The notes below the pieces were generated by a model. It did not search any database, had not been told where the DNA came from, and saw only the letters and a list, made by a program, of their open reading frames with translations. From the NCBI RefSeq assembly GCF_016863615.1, contig NZ_BOPF01000004.1:310001-374000 (forward strand): DNA of 64,000 nucleotides, written 5' to 3'. Both the position numbers and the translations under genes were made by a program. Below, in pieces: positions 46,795-54,444 of the stretch; positions within the stretch are counted from its first letter, which is position 1, and each line of letters starts with the position of its first letter. The stretch is from Virgisporangium aliadipatigenens. GTDB lineage: Bacteria > Actinomycetota > Actinomycetes > Mycobacteriales > Micromonosporaceae.

Positions 46795-48972
46795 GTGCGC
46801 TCTGGCCCCCCGGCCCGACTGGTCGTCCTCGTCTCCGGTTCGGGCACGAATCTGCAGGTCCTGCTCGATGCGTGCGCCGATCCGGCGTTCGGTGCCGAAG
46901 TGGTGGCGGTCGGTGCCGACCGGGCCGGCACGCGCGGGGTGCAACGGGCCGCGGAGCGCGGAGTTCCCACGTTCGAGGCGGTCGTGCGCGACTACGCGAG
47001 CCGCGACGAGTGGGATGCGGCGCTCACCGCGATGTGCCGCGAGCACGCGCCCGACCTGATCGTCTCGGCGGGCTTCCTGAAGCTCGTGGGGCCGGCGTTC
47101 CTCGCGGAGTACGGCGGGCGCTACGTCAACACGCACAACGCGCTGCTGCCGGCGTTCCCCGGAATGCACGGACCACGTGACGCCCTGGCCTACGGGGTCA
47201 AGGTGACCGGCGCGACGCTGCACTTCGTGGACGCGGGCGTGGACACCGGTCCGATCATCGCCCAGGTCACGGTCCCGGTGCTCGACGACGACACCGAGGA
47301 GACGCTCACCGAGCGGATCAAGGAAGCGGAACGGCAGCAGCTCGTCGACTACGTGGGCCGGCTGGTCCGCGACGGCTGGACGGTAGAGGGACGGAAGGTG
47401 CGCATCGGCATGGCGGAGACCACGGACACGCGACGTCCGATCCGGCGGGCGCTGGTCAGCGTCTACGACAAGACCGGGCTCGCGGAGCTGGTGGCCGCGC
47501 TGCACGACGCCGGCGTGGAGATCGTGTCGACCGGTTCGACGGCCGGGCAGATCGCCGCGGCGGGTGTGCCGGTGACGGCGGTCGAGGAGCTGACCGGGTT
47601 CCCCGAGTGTCTCGACGGGCGGGTGAAGACGCTGCACCCGAAGGTGCACGCCGGGCTCCTCGCCGACCTGCGCAAGGAGTCGCACGCCGAGCAGCTCGCC
47701 GAGCTGGGTGTGGCGCCGTTCGACCTGCTCGTCAGCAACCTCTACCCGTTCACGCAGACCGTCGCGTCGGGGGCCACGCCGGACGAGTGCGTGGAGCAGA
47801 TCGACATCGGCGGGCCGGCGATGGTGCGGGCGGCGGCGAAGAACTTCCCGTCGGTCGCCGTTGTCACCTCGCCCGCCGACTATGCCTTTGTCACCGGCGC
47901 TCTGGCCGACGGTGGCCTGACGTTGAAAGAGCGGCGTTCACTCGCGGCGCGCGCGTTCACGATGATCGCCGAGTACGACATCGCCGTGGCGAACTGGTTC
48001 GCCGTGCAGGAGGACCCCGCCGACGGCTGGCCCGCGTTCGCCGGGATCGGGGCCGTCAAGCAGGCCGTGCTGCGCTACGGGGAGAACCCGCACCAGCCCG
48101 CCGCGCTCTACGCCGACCCCGCCGCGCCGGCCGGCCTGGCGCAGGCGACGCAGCTGCACGGCAAGGAGATGTCGTACAACAACTACGTCGACGCCGATGC
48201 CGCGTGGCGTTCCGCGCACGACTTCACCGAACCCTGCGTGGCGATCATCAAGCACGCCAACCCGTGCGGCATCGCCGTCGGGACGGATGCGGCCGACGCG
48301 CACCGCAAGGCGCACGCGTGCGATCCGGTGTCGGCGTTCGGCGGCGTCATCGCCGTCAACCGGCCGGTCGATCTGGTCCTGGCGGAGCAGATCAAGGAGA
48401 TCTTCACCGAGGTGGTGGTGGCGCCGGCGTTCGACGAGGACGCGCTGGGCGTGCTGACCGCCAAGAAGAACATCCGGCTGCTGAAGGCGCCCGCGTACGG
48501 GCCGGCGGCGGCCGAGTACCGCCAGGTCGGCGGCGGGCTGCTGGTGCAGATGCGGGACCGGGTCGACGCGCCGGGCGACGACCCCGCCGCGTGGAAGCTC
48601 GTCGCCGGCGAACCGCTGGGCGACGCCGACCTCGCCGATCTGGTGTTCGCGTGGCGGTCGCTGCGTTCGGTCAAGTCGAACGCGATCCTGCTCGCCTCCG
48701 GCGGCGCCTCGGTGGGCGTCGGGATGGGTCAGGTCAACCGGGTGGACTCCTGCCGGCTGGCCGTCTCGCGGGCCGGTGAGCGGGCCGTCGGTTCGGTGGC
48801 GGCGTCGGACGCGTTCTTCCCGTTCGCGGACGGGCCGGAGGTGCTCTTCGCGGCCGGCGTCAAGGCGGTCGTGCAGCCCGGTGGTTCCGTGCGGGACAAC
48901 GAGGTGATCGAGGCCGCCACGAAGGCCGGGGTCACCATGTACCTCACCGGGACGCGGCACTTCTTCCACTAG
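46795..48972 (+). CDS. purH: PurN-PurH fusion (GAR transformylase plus AICAR transformylase/IMP cyclohydrolase)
   Basis: One uninterrupted frame of 725 residues. Residues ~1-200 are PurN, with VSGSGTNLQ, the active-site [12 protein letters not shown] and [12 protein letters not shown]. Residues ~206-725 are PurH, starting at [23 protein letters not shown]. They include the IMP cyclohydrolase domain ([23 protein letters not shown]) and the AICAR transformylase domain with the KHANPCG motif and the C-terminal [10 protein letters not shown]. No stop codon separates the two, although they are usually two overlapping genes. An internal ATG at 47410 with GGAAGG upstream could also yield free PurH. 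It would catalyse formyl transfers 1 and 2 plus ring closure of purine synthesis. Confidence 0.95.
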   Translation: MRSGPPARLVVLVSGSGTNLQVLLDACADPAFGAEVVAVGADRAGTRGVQRAAERGVPTFEAVVRDYASRDEWDAALTAMCREHAPDLIVSAGFLKLVGPAFLAEYGGRYVNTHNALLPAFPGMHGPRDALAYGVKVTGATLHFVDAGVDTGPIIAQVTVPVLDDDTEETLTERIKEAERQQLVDYVGRLVRDGWTVEGRKVRIGMAETTDTRRPIRRALVSVYDKTGLAELVAALHDAGVEIVSTGSTAGQIAAAGVPVTAVEELTGFPECLDGRVKTLHPKVHAGLLADLRKESHAEQLAELGVAPFDLLVSNLYPFTQTVASGATPDECVEQIDIGGPAMVRAAAKNFPSVAVVTSPADYAFVTGALADGGLTLKERRSLAARAFTMIAEYDIAVANWFAVQEDPADGWPAFAGIGAVKQAVLRYGENPHQPAALYADPAAPAGLAQATQLHGKEMSYNNYVDADAAWRSAHDFTEPCVAIIKHANPCGIAVGTDAADAHRKAHACDPVSAFGGVIAVNRPVDLVLAEQIKEIFTEVVVAPAFDEDALGVLTAKKNIRLLKAPAYGPAAAEYRQVGGGLLVQMRDRVDAPGDDPAAWKLVAGEPLGDADLADLVFAWRSLRSVKSNAILLASGGASVGVGMGQVNRVDSCRLAVSRAGERAVGSVAASDAFFPFADGPEVLFAAGVKAVVQPGGSVRDNEVIEAATKAGVTMYLTGTRHFFH

Positions 48973-49193
48973 GTCGACCCGGCGGTGCCGATCGAGGAGA
49001 CCGCCGGCGCCGGGAGATCGAGGCCGCGGTGCCGAAGGACTCGGCCGCCGGCACCCGGTACGCGACGCCGTACATGGCGCACCTGGACAGCGAGCGCTAG
49101 CCGCCCCTCCCGGCCGCAATGCCGGATCAGGGCCGCGGAGAGTGAGACGAAAGTTCGCCGTTCCGGTGGCGCCGGGCCGCTTGAATGTGCGGA

Positions 49194-50366
49194 ATGGACC
49201 TCGACAAGCTCCGCGCGTGGTGGTGGCACCGCCAGGGCCTCGACGGGGCGTTCACCGGTGCGGCGCCGGCCGAGGTGCTGGCGCGCACCGGCTGGGCCCG
49301 TTCGGTCGGTGGCGTCAACCCCTACCTGACGCTCTTCTCCCGGGCAGGCGCCGGCCGGGAGGCCGTCGACGCCGACGTCGCCGCCGTGGAGATCCACGAG
49401 CTGCCGGCCGCCCGCGGGTGCACGTACGTGGTGCCGGCCGCCGACTACGCGCTGGCGCTGCAGGTCGGGCGGCACGCCACCGAGGCCGACGTGCGCACGC
49501 TCGCGAAGTTGGGCGTGGAGCGGGCGGAGCTGACGAAACTGGCCGACGCCGTGCTGGAGGTGCTGGGCGCCGACCGGGCGCTCGACCCGCTCGCGCTGCG
49601 GGAGGAGCTGGGCGAGGCCGTCCGGCACCTCGGCGAGGACGGGCGGCGGCGCGGGCAGAGCACCACGCTTCCGGCCGTTCTCGGCATGTTGCAGGCCGCC
49701 GGGGAGATCCGGCGGGTGCCGGTGGACGGGCGGCTGGACCGCCAGCGGTACGCCTACCGCAGGTGGAGCGCACCGAGCACCGGCCTCGACGACGCGGCCG
49801 CGCGCGTGGAGCTGGCCCGTCGCTACTTCGACTGGACCGGGGCCGCGACGCTCGCGCACTTCCGCTGGTTCAGCGGGTTCGGCGCCGCGGTCGCGCGACA
49901 GGCGATGGCGGCGCTCGACCTGGTCGACCTCGGTGGAGGCCTCTTCCGGCCCGCCGACTCCTCCTACGACTCGTTCGAACGGGCACCGGCTCCACGGATC
50001 TCCCTCCTGGCCGGGATCGACGGGCTGCTGTTGCTGCGCCGGGACCTCGGCACACTGCTGGACGCGCCGGACATGATCCGCCCCCTGCCGGGAGGGCGCA
50101 CGGGTGAGCGGTTGGGCACCCTGGCCGACCTGCCGGACCACGCGATCGTGGACCGGGGGCGACTGATCGGGCTGTGGCAGTTCGACCCGGGTGAGGGCGA
50201 GGTCGTGTGGTGGACGTTCGGGCCGGCGGGGGACGCGGTGCACGAGGCGGTGGCCCGCACCGAGGAGTACCTGCGCACGCAGGTCGGTGACGCGCGCAGC
50301 TTCTCCCTGGACTCGCCGAAGTCGAGAGCCCCTCGCCTTGCCGCACTCCGTGCGGCCGCCCGTTAG
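49194..50366 (+). CDS. HTH_42-family winged-helix DNA-binding protein
   Basis: This 390-residue protein belongs to the winged helix DNA-binding domain family (HTH_42, YcaQ/AlkX-like). It begins LDKLRAWWWHRQGLDG and has GCTYVVPAADYALALQ, and LWQFDPGEGEVVWWTFG near the end. Relatives include DNA glycosylases of the AlkX type and resistance proteins in natural-product clusters. Whether this one acts on DNA damage is not shown. It sits alone between purNH and folD, with no ribosome binding site at the ATG. Confidence 0.83.
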   Translation: MDLDKLRAWWWHRQGLDGAFTGAAPAEVLARTGWARSVGGVNPYLTLFSRAGAGREAVDADVAAVEIHELPAARGCTYVVPAADYALALQVGRHATEADVRTLAKLGVERAELTKLADAVLEVLGADRALDPLALREELGEAVRHLGEDGRRRGQSTTLPAVLGMLQAAGEIRRVPVDGRLDRQRYAYRRWSAPSTGLDDAAARVELARRYFDWTGAATLAHFRWFSGFGAAVARQAMAALDLVDLGGGLFRPADSSYDSFERAPAPRISLLAGIDGLLLLRRDLGTLLDAPDMIRPLPGGRTGERLGTLADLPDHAIVDRGRLIGLWQFDPGEGEVVWWTFGPAGDAVHEAVARTEEYLRTQVGDARSFSLDSPKSRAPRLAALRAAAR

Positions 50367-50374
50367 CGGTCTTT

Positions 50375-50380
50375 TAATCT
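50375..50380 (+). promoter_or_regulatory. -10 hexamer of a probably leaderless folD mRNA
   Basis: TAATCT ends 7 nt before the GTG at 50388. CTTTTAATCT is the only AT-rich stretch there. Confidence 0.5.
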
Positions 50381-50387
50381 GGCTGGC

Positions 50388-51248
50388 GTGACGGCGACGA
50401 TTCTGGACGGCAAGGCGACGGCGGCGGCGATCAAGGAGGAACTGCGGGCACGCGTCAAGGTGCTCGCCGACCGGGGCCGCGTGCCGGGGCTGGGCACCGT
50501 GCTCGTGGGGGACGACCCCGCCTCGCACACCTACGTCGCCGGCAAGCACCGGGACTGCGCCGAGGTCGGTATCGCCTCCATCCAGCGGGAACTCCCCGGC
50601 GACGCGACCCAGGCCGACGTCGACGCGGTCGTCGACGCGCTGAACGCCGACCCCGCCTGCACCGGCTACATCGTTCAGCTGCCGCTGCCGAAGCACCTCG
50701 ACGAGCAGCGCGTGCTCGAACGCATGCTGCCCGACAAGGACGCCGACGGCCTGCACCCGGTGAGCCTCGGCCGGCTGGTGCTGCAGAAGCCCGGCGCCCT
50801 GCCCTGCACCCCGCGCGGCATCGTCGAACTGCTCCGCCGCTACGACGTGGAGATCGCCGGCAAGGAGGTCGTCGTGGTGGGCCGTGGTGTCACGGCGGGA
50901 CGGCCGCTCGGTCTCCTGCTCACCCGCCGCAGCGAGAACGCCACCGTCACCTCGTGCCACACCGGCACCGTCGACCTGGCCGCACACACCCGGGCGGCGG
51001 ACATCGTGGTCGTGGCGGTCGGGGTCCCGGCCCTGCTCACGCCCGACATGGTCCGCCCGGGCGCGGCGGTGCTGGACGTGGGCTCCACGCGGGTGGTCGG
51101 CGCGGACGGCAAGGCGCGGATGGTCGGCGACGTGCACCCCGAGGTCCGCGACGTGGCCGGGTACCTCGCCCCGATGCCCGGCGGCGTGGGCCCGATGACG
51201 CGGGCCATGCTCCTGACCAACGTGGTAGAGGCCGCCGAACGCGCCTAG
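50388..51248 (+). CDS. folD: methylenetetrahydrofolate dehydrogenase/cyclohydrolase
   Basis: This 286-residue bifunctional enzyme interconverts methylene- and 10-formyl-tetrahydrofolate, the formyl donor used by PurN and PurH. The catalytic Tyr and Lys are in [12 protein letters not shown] (about residues 46-57). [23 protein letters not shown] (cofactor loop, a variant of GRSxxVGxP) and [13 protein letters not shown] are also seen. It starts with GTG and has no ribosome binding site. It lies 1.4 kb after purNH, whose product needs its formyl-THF. Confidence 0.96.
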   Translation: MTATILDGKATAAAIKEELRARVKVLADRGRVPGLGTVLVGDDPASHTYVAGKHRDCAEVGIASIQRELPGDATQADVDAVVDALNADPACTGYIVQLPLPKHLDEQRVLERMLPDKDADGLHPVSLGRLVLQKPGALPCTPRGIVELLRRYDVEIAGKEVVVVGRGVTAGRPLGLLLTRRSENATVTSCHTGTVDLAAHTRAADIVVVAVGVPALLTPDMVRPGAAVLDVGSTRVVGADGKARMVGDVHPEVRDVAGYLAPMPGGVGPMTRAMLLTNVVEAAERA

Positions 51249-51263
51249 CCCGCTCGCTGACCC

Positions 51264-51340
51264 CGCCGATCTTGCAGTTGTGGTGCCCGGGGTGCCCGGT
51301 TTCGCCCCACGGTGTCCCCGCCACAACTGCAAGATCGGCG
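51264..51340. repeat. dispersed inverted-repeat element, copy 2
   Basis: CGCCGATCTTGCAGTTGTGG (51264-51283) and its exact complement (51321-51340) flank a 37-bp middle that matches copy 1 (45883-45953) in nearly all positions. It lies between folD and the convergent beta-propeller gene. Confidence 0.9.
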
Positions 51341-51349
51341 CAGCCCGGG

Positions 51350-53287
51350 TCAGCCGAGGGCCGTCAGGGTGGTCGGTCCCGCGGGGGACGGGGTCGCCGC
51401 GATGAGGACGCCGGGGCCGACGTACAGCAGCTGGGTGGGGGCCGGGACGGCGCGGTCCTCGGTGACCCGGCCGGTGTTCAGGTCGACGCGGAGGATGCGC
51501 GCGGCCAGCGGGTTGTCCCACGCGCGGGTCAGCACGTACGCCGCGGTGTCGCGGCCGGCCAGCGCCACGCCGACCTGCCCCGGCCCGGGCGCCTCCACCG
51601 TCCACAGTGGACGCCCGAACGCCAGGTCGACGACGCTGCTCGCCGCGTCCACGTACACGGCCCGCGCCCCGACCGACGCGACCAGCCCACCCGGTGGCGC
51701 GGCATGCGTCGCCCCCGGCGTGCCGGTACCCGCCGCGAGCACGACCCCGCCCGCCCCTGAACGCACCAGCACGCCGCCGTCCGTGCGGACCAGCACCGGG
51801 CGGGTCGACTGCTCGGGCGGCACCCACGTCCAGCGGATCGCCGGGGCCGCTCCCGACGTGGTCAGGCCGGCGACCCGAAAGCCGCCGGGGCACTCCAGCA
51901 GCGTGGCGAGCACGTCGTCGGCGACCGGCACCAGATCGGCGATGGTGCAGGAGGGGTCGCCCGGCAGCCACTCCCAGCGGGGCAGGCCGGTCGACAGGTC
52001 CAGCGCGAGCAGCGGACGGCCCCGGGCGGGGCGGATCACGGCGACGCCGCTGTCGCTGCGGGCGGTCGCCGCGCCGTCGCCGTCGGGCCTGGTGCCGGGC
52101 CGGTCGCCGGGCCTGTTGCCGGCGGTGGCGCCGGGCCGGGGGCCGACGGCCACGAGGTCGCCGGTGCCGGTCGCGCTCGCGCCGCCGCCCGCCGGTGCGC
52201 CGCCCCACGAGGGGCCGCTCGCGACCAGGGCCGACGCCGCGCCGGGGCCGCCGCCGGTCGCGCCGCCGCCCGGGCCGGCCGTGGCCGCGGGACCGGAGCC
52301 GCCGGGTGCGGAGCCGCCTGGGCCGGCCGTGGCTGCGGGGCCGGGGCCGCCGGGTGCGCCGCCGCCGGAGTTGGCCGCGCCGCCGGGGCCGGTGCTGCTG
52401 GCCGGGCCGCCCGGAGCCGCGCCGGGGGCGGGTGAGCCCGGGGGGACGATGCGTTGCCAGAGGCGTTCGCCGGTGGCGGCGTCGAAGGCAGCGACGGTGC
52501 GCTCGGTGCCGGTTACCCAGGAGGCGAGGGCTGTGGTGCCGTCCGCGGAGAGGCCGGCCGCCGAGAGGGTCGCGTCGGAGCGGCGGAAGTGCCAGCCGGG
52601 TGTGCCCGTCGAGGCGTCCAGAGCGAAGATCCCCGTCCGGTCGCGGAGCACCAGCAGGCCGGCCGCCGTGCCGACGGGAGTGCCGCTGACGGTGGCGCGC
52701 CAGCGTTCCGTGGCGATCGACGACGGGAGTGCCTCCGGGGATCTCGTGCCCGCGGGGAGCACGCGCGCGTCGAGGTTTCTGGTGCCGATCCAGGCCGTGA
52801 AGCCGTTCAACATAAGAACGATCACGAGGACCACGACGCCGGCCGCGGCATAGGCGCGGCGCGTGACCGGAGCGGTGAGGCGCACCGTGCCGGCGACGAT
52901 CAGCCAACCCACGGCGGTGATCACGCAGCCGAGGACGCAGATCGGGCCGCCCGGGGCGAGCCCGTCGAACGTCGCCTCGCCCGCGGCGGTGCGCGCCGCC
53001 AACAGCGCCGCCCCGACCGCACCGCCCGCCGCGACCAGCGCGGACACCAGCGGCGGGATGCCCACCCGCAGCGCCGCCGGGCGGAGCGCGGACAGCGCCG
53101 GCCCGAGCAGCGCGATCGCCAGCAGCACCGCCACGTCCGGCTTGCCGTGCGCCTCGCCCTGCCGCCACGACCACGGCCCGAGCAGCGCGGCGACCGTCAT
53201 GACGGCACCCACCACCACGAACGCCGGCCCGGTCGGGCGCACGGCATGACGAAGCGCGATCAGCACGCTGATCCAACGGCGGTCCAC
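51350..53287 (-). CDS. membrane protein with PQQ-type beta-propeller
   Basis: I chose GTG 53287 (645 residues), 7 nt after a CATCCT hexamer. About six helices form the first ~175 residues. The rest is a PQQ-like quinoprotein repeat propeller outside the membrane (GIFALDASTGTPGWHF, AAFDAATGERLWQR, LLALDLSTGLPRWEW). Roughly 130 residues of Gly/Pro/Ala/Ser-rich low-complexity sequence interrupt the propeller between blades (about residues 300-430, DNA around 52040-52440). There are no recognisable cofactor ligands, so it is probably a binding or scaffold propeller. Confidence 0.8.
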   Translation of the reverse strand: MDRRWISVLIALRHAVRPTGPAFVVVGAVMTVAALLGPWSWRQGEAHGKPDVAVLLAIALLGPALSALRPAALRVGIPPLVSALVAAGGAVGAALLAARTAAGEATFDGLAPGGPICVLGCVITAVGWLIVAGTVRLTAPVTRRAYAAAGVVVLVIVLMLNGFTAWIGTRNLDARVLPAGTRSPEALPSSIATERWRATVSGTPVGTAAGLLVLRDRTGIFALDASTGTPGWHFRRSDATLSAAGLSADGTTALASWVTGTERTVAAFDAATGERLWQRIVPPGSPAPGAAPGGPASSTGPGGAANSGGGAPGGPGPAATAGPGGSAPGGSGPAATAGPGGGATGGGPGAASALVASGPSWGGAPAGGGASATGTGDLVAVGPRPGATAGNRPGDRPGTRPDGDGAATARSDSGVAVIRPARGRPLLALDLSTGLPRWEWLPGDPSCTIADLVPVADDVLATLLECPGGFRVAGLTTSGAAPAIRWTWVPPEQSTRPVLVRTDGGVLVRSGAGGVVLAAGTGTPGATHAAPPGGLVASVGARAVYVDAASSVVDLAFGRPLWTVEAPGPGQVGVALAGRDTAAYVLTRAWDNPLAARILRVDLNTGRVTEDRAVPAPTQLLYVGPGVLIAATPSPAGPTTLTALG

Positions 53288-53294
53288 GGGACAC

Positions 53295-53300
53295 AGGATG
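53295..53300 (-). promoter_or_regulatory. -10-like hexamer before the propeller gene
   Basis: CATCCT on the minus strand ends 7 nt before the GTG at 53287; no ribosome binding site is seen. Confidence 0.3.
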
Positions 53301-53411
53301 CCCCAGCCGGCAAATTGCCACACGCAAGGCGTTATGGTGCGGGAACGGAGAGCCTGGGCGTCGTTCAGCCGCCATCCGACCGGCGGCCCGGCCGAATCGG
53401 AAGGATCAGAC

Positions 53412-54362
53412 ATGGGCAAGAAGGTGACCGTCGTCGGCGCCGGCTTCTACGGGTCCACGACCGCGCAGCGCCTCGCCGAGTACAACGTCTTCGAAACCGT
53501 CGTGCTCACCGACATCATCGAGGGCAGGCCCGCCGGGATCGCGCTCGACATCAGCCAGTCCCGCCCGATCGAGGGGTTCGAGACGCTGGTGGTCGGCGCC
53601 ACCACCGGGCCCAACGGGGAGGGCTACGAGGCGATCGAGGGCTCCGACGTCGTGGTGATCACGGCCGGCCTGCCGCGCAAGCCGGGCATGAGCCGCATGG
53701 ACCTGCTCGAGGTCAACGCCAAGATCGTGCGCGGCGTCGCGGAGAACGTCGCCAAGTACGCGCCCGGCGCCGTGGTCATCGTGGTCTCCAACCCGCTCGA
53801 CGAGATGACCGCCCTCGCCCAGCTCGCCACCGGCTTCCCCAAGAACCGCGTCGTCGGCCAGGCCGGCGTGCTCGACTCGGCCCGGTTCGCCCACTTCGTC
53901 GCCGAGGCCACCGGCAAGCCGGTCGGCTCGGTGCGCACGCTCACGCTCGGGTCGCACGGCGACACCATGGTGCCGGTGCCGTCCCGGTGCACCGTCGACG
54001 GCCGGCCGCTCACCGACGTGCTGCCCGCCGACAAGGTCGACGAACTGGTCAAGCGCACCCGCAACGGCGGCGCCGAGATCGTCGGCCTGTTGAAGACCGG
54101 TTCGGCGTACTACGCGCCGTCGGCCGCCGCCGCCCGGATGGCGCTCGCCGTGGCCACCGACAGCGGCGCGGTCATCCCCTCGTGCGCCTGGGTCGACGGC
54201 GAGTACGGCATCTCCGGCGTCTACCTGGGCGTCGAGGCCGAACTGGGCGCCGGCGGCGTCAAGAGGGTCGTCGAGACGCCGCTCACCGACGGGGAACTCG
54301 CCGGGCTCAAGGAGGCCGCCGAGGCCGTCCGGGCCAAGCAGGCGGACGTCGCCAACCTGTGA
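53412..54362 (+). CDS. mdh: malate dehydrogenase (LDH-like type)
   Basis: This 316-residue protein starts at ATG 53412 after GGAAGGA. The NAD-binding motif is VVGAGFYGSTTAQRL, with the acidic end of the second strand in LTDIIEG. PRKPGMSRMDLL supplies substrate-binding Arg residues, and the catalytic His is in LGSHGDTMVP. NGGAEIVGLLKTGSAYYAPSAA is typical of the LDH-like MDH class. It oxidises malate to oxaloacetate in the TCA cycle. Confidence 0.96.
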   Translation: MGKKVTVVGAGFYGSTTAQRLAEYNVFETVVLTDIIEGRPAGIALDISQSRPIEGFETLVVGATTGPNGEGYEAIEGSDVVVITAGLPRKPGMSRMDLLEVNAKIVRGVAENVAKYAPGAVVIVVSNPLDEMTALAQLATGFPKNRVVGQAGVLDSARFAHFVAEATGKPVGSVRTLTLGSHGDTMVPVPSRCTVDGRPLTDVLPADKVDELVKRTRNGGAEIVGLLKTGSAYYAPSAAAARMALAVATDSGAVIPSCAWVDGEYGISGVYLGVEAELGAGGVKRVVETPLTDGELAGLKEAAEAVRAKQADVANL

Positions 54363-54400
54363 CGGCCTCCATCTGTGGGTGGAGTCGGGCATCAGACCTC

Positions 54401-54429
54401 GCGGGGACGACCGATCCGGGCGTCCCCGC
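54401..54429 (+). terminator. terminator after mdh
   Basis: GCGGGGACG (54401-54409) and CGTCCCCGC (54421-54429) form a perfect 9-bp stem. Confidence 0.75.
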
Positions 54430-54430
54430 T

Positions 54431-54436
54431 TAGGGT
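54431..54436 (+). promoter_or_regulatory. -10 hexamer before the double-module kinase gene
   Basis: TAGGGT ends 8 nt before the ATG at 54445; no clear ribosome binding site is present. Confidence 0.4.
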
Positions 54437-54444
54437 CTAGGCAA

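Noticed and set aside
48973-49193. A short frame ending VPKDSAAGTRYATPYMAHLDSER at 49100 looks like the C-terminus of a lost gene after purNH.
   Set aside because: The frame upstream turns into Arg-rich sequence with no start or family. It may be a gene remnant but cannot be supported; the 221-bp gap otherwise shows nothing.
48969-53375. A 1468-codon open frame on the minus strand across folD and the HTH_42 gene, and similar long antisense frames elsewhere (for example 37369-40662 and 19396-21666).
   Set aside because: These are by-products of high-GC third codon positions. They overlap well-supported genes and have Arg/Gly/Ala/His-rich composition without domains. Only their ends coincide with real genes, which are annotated separately.
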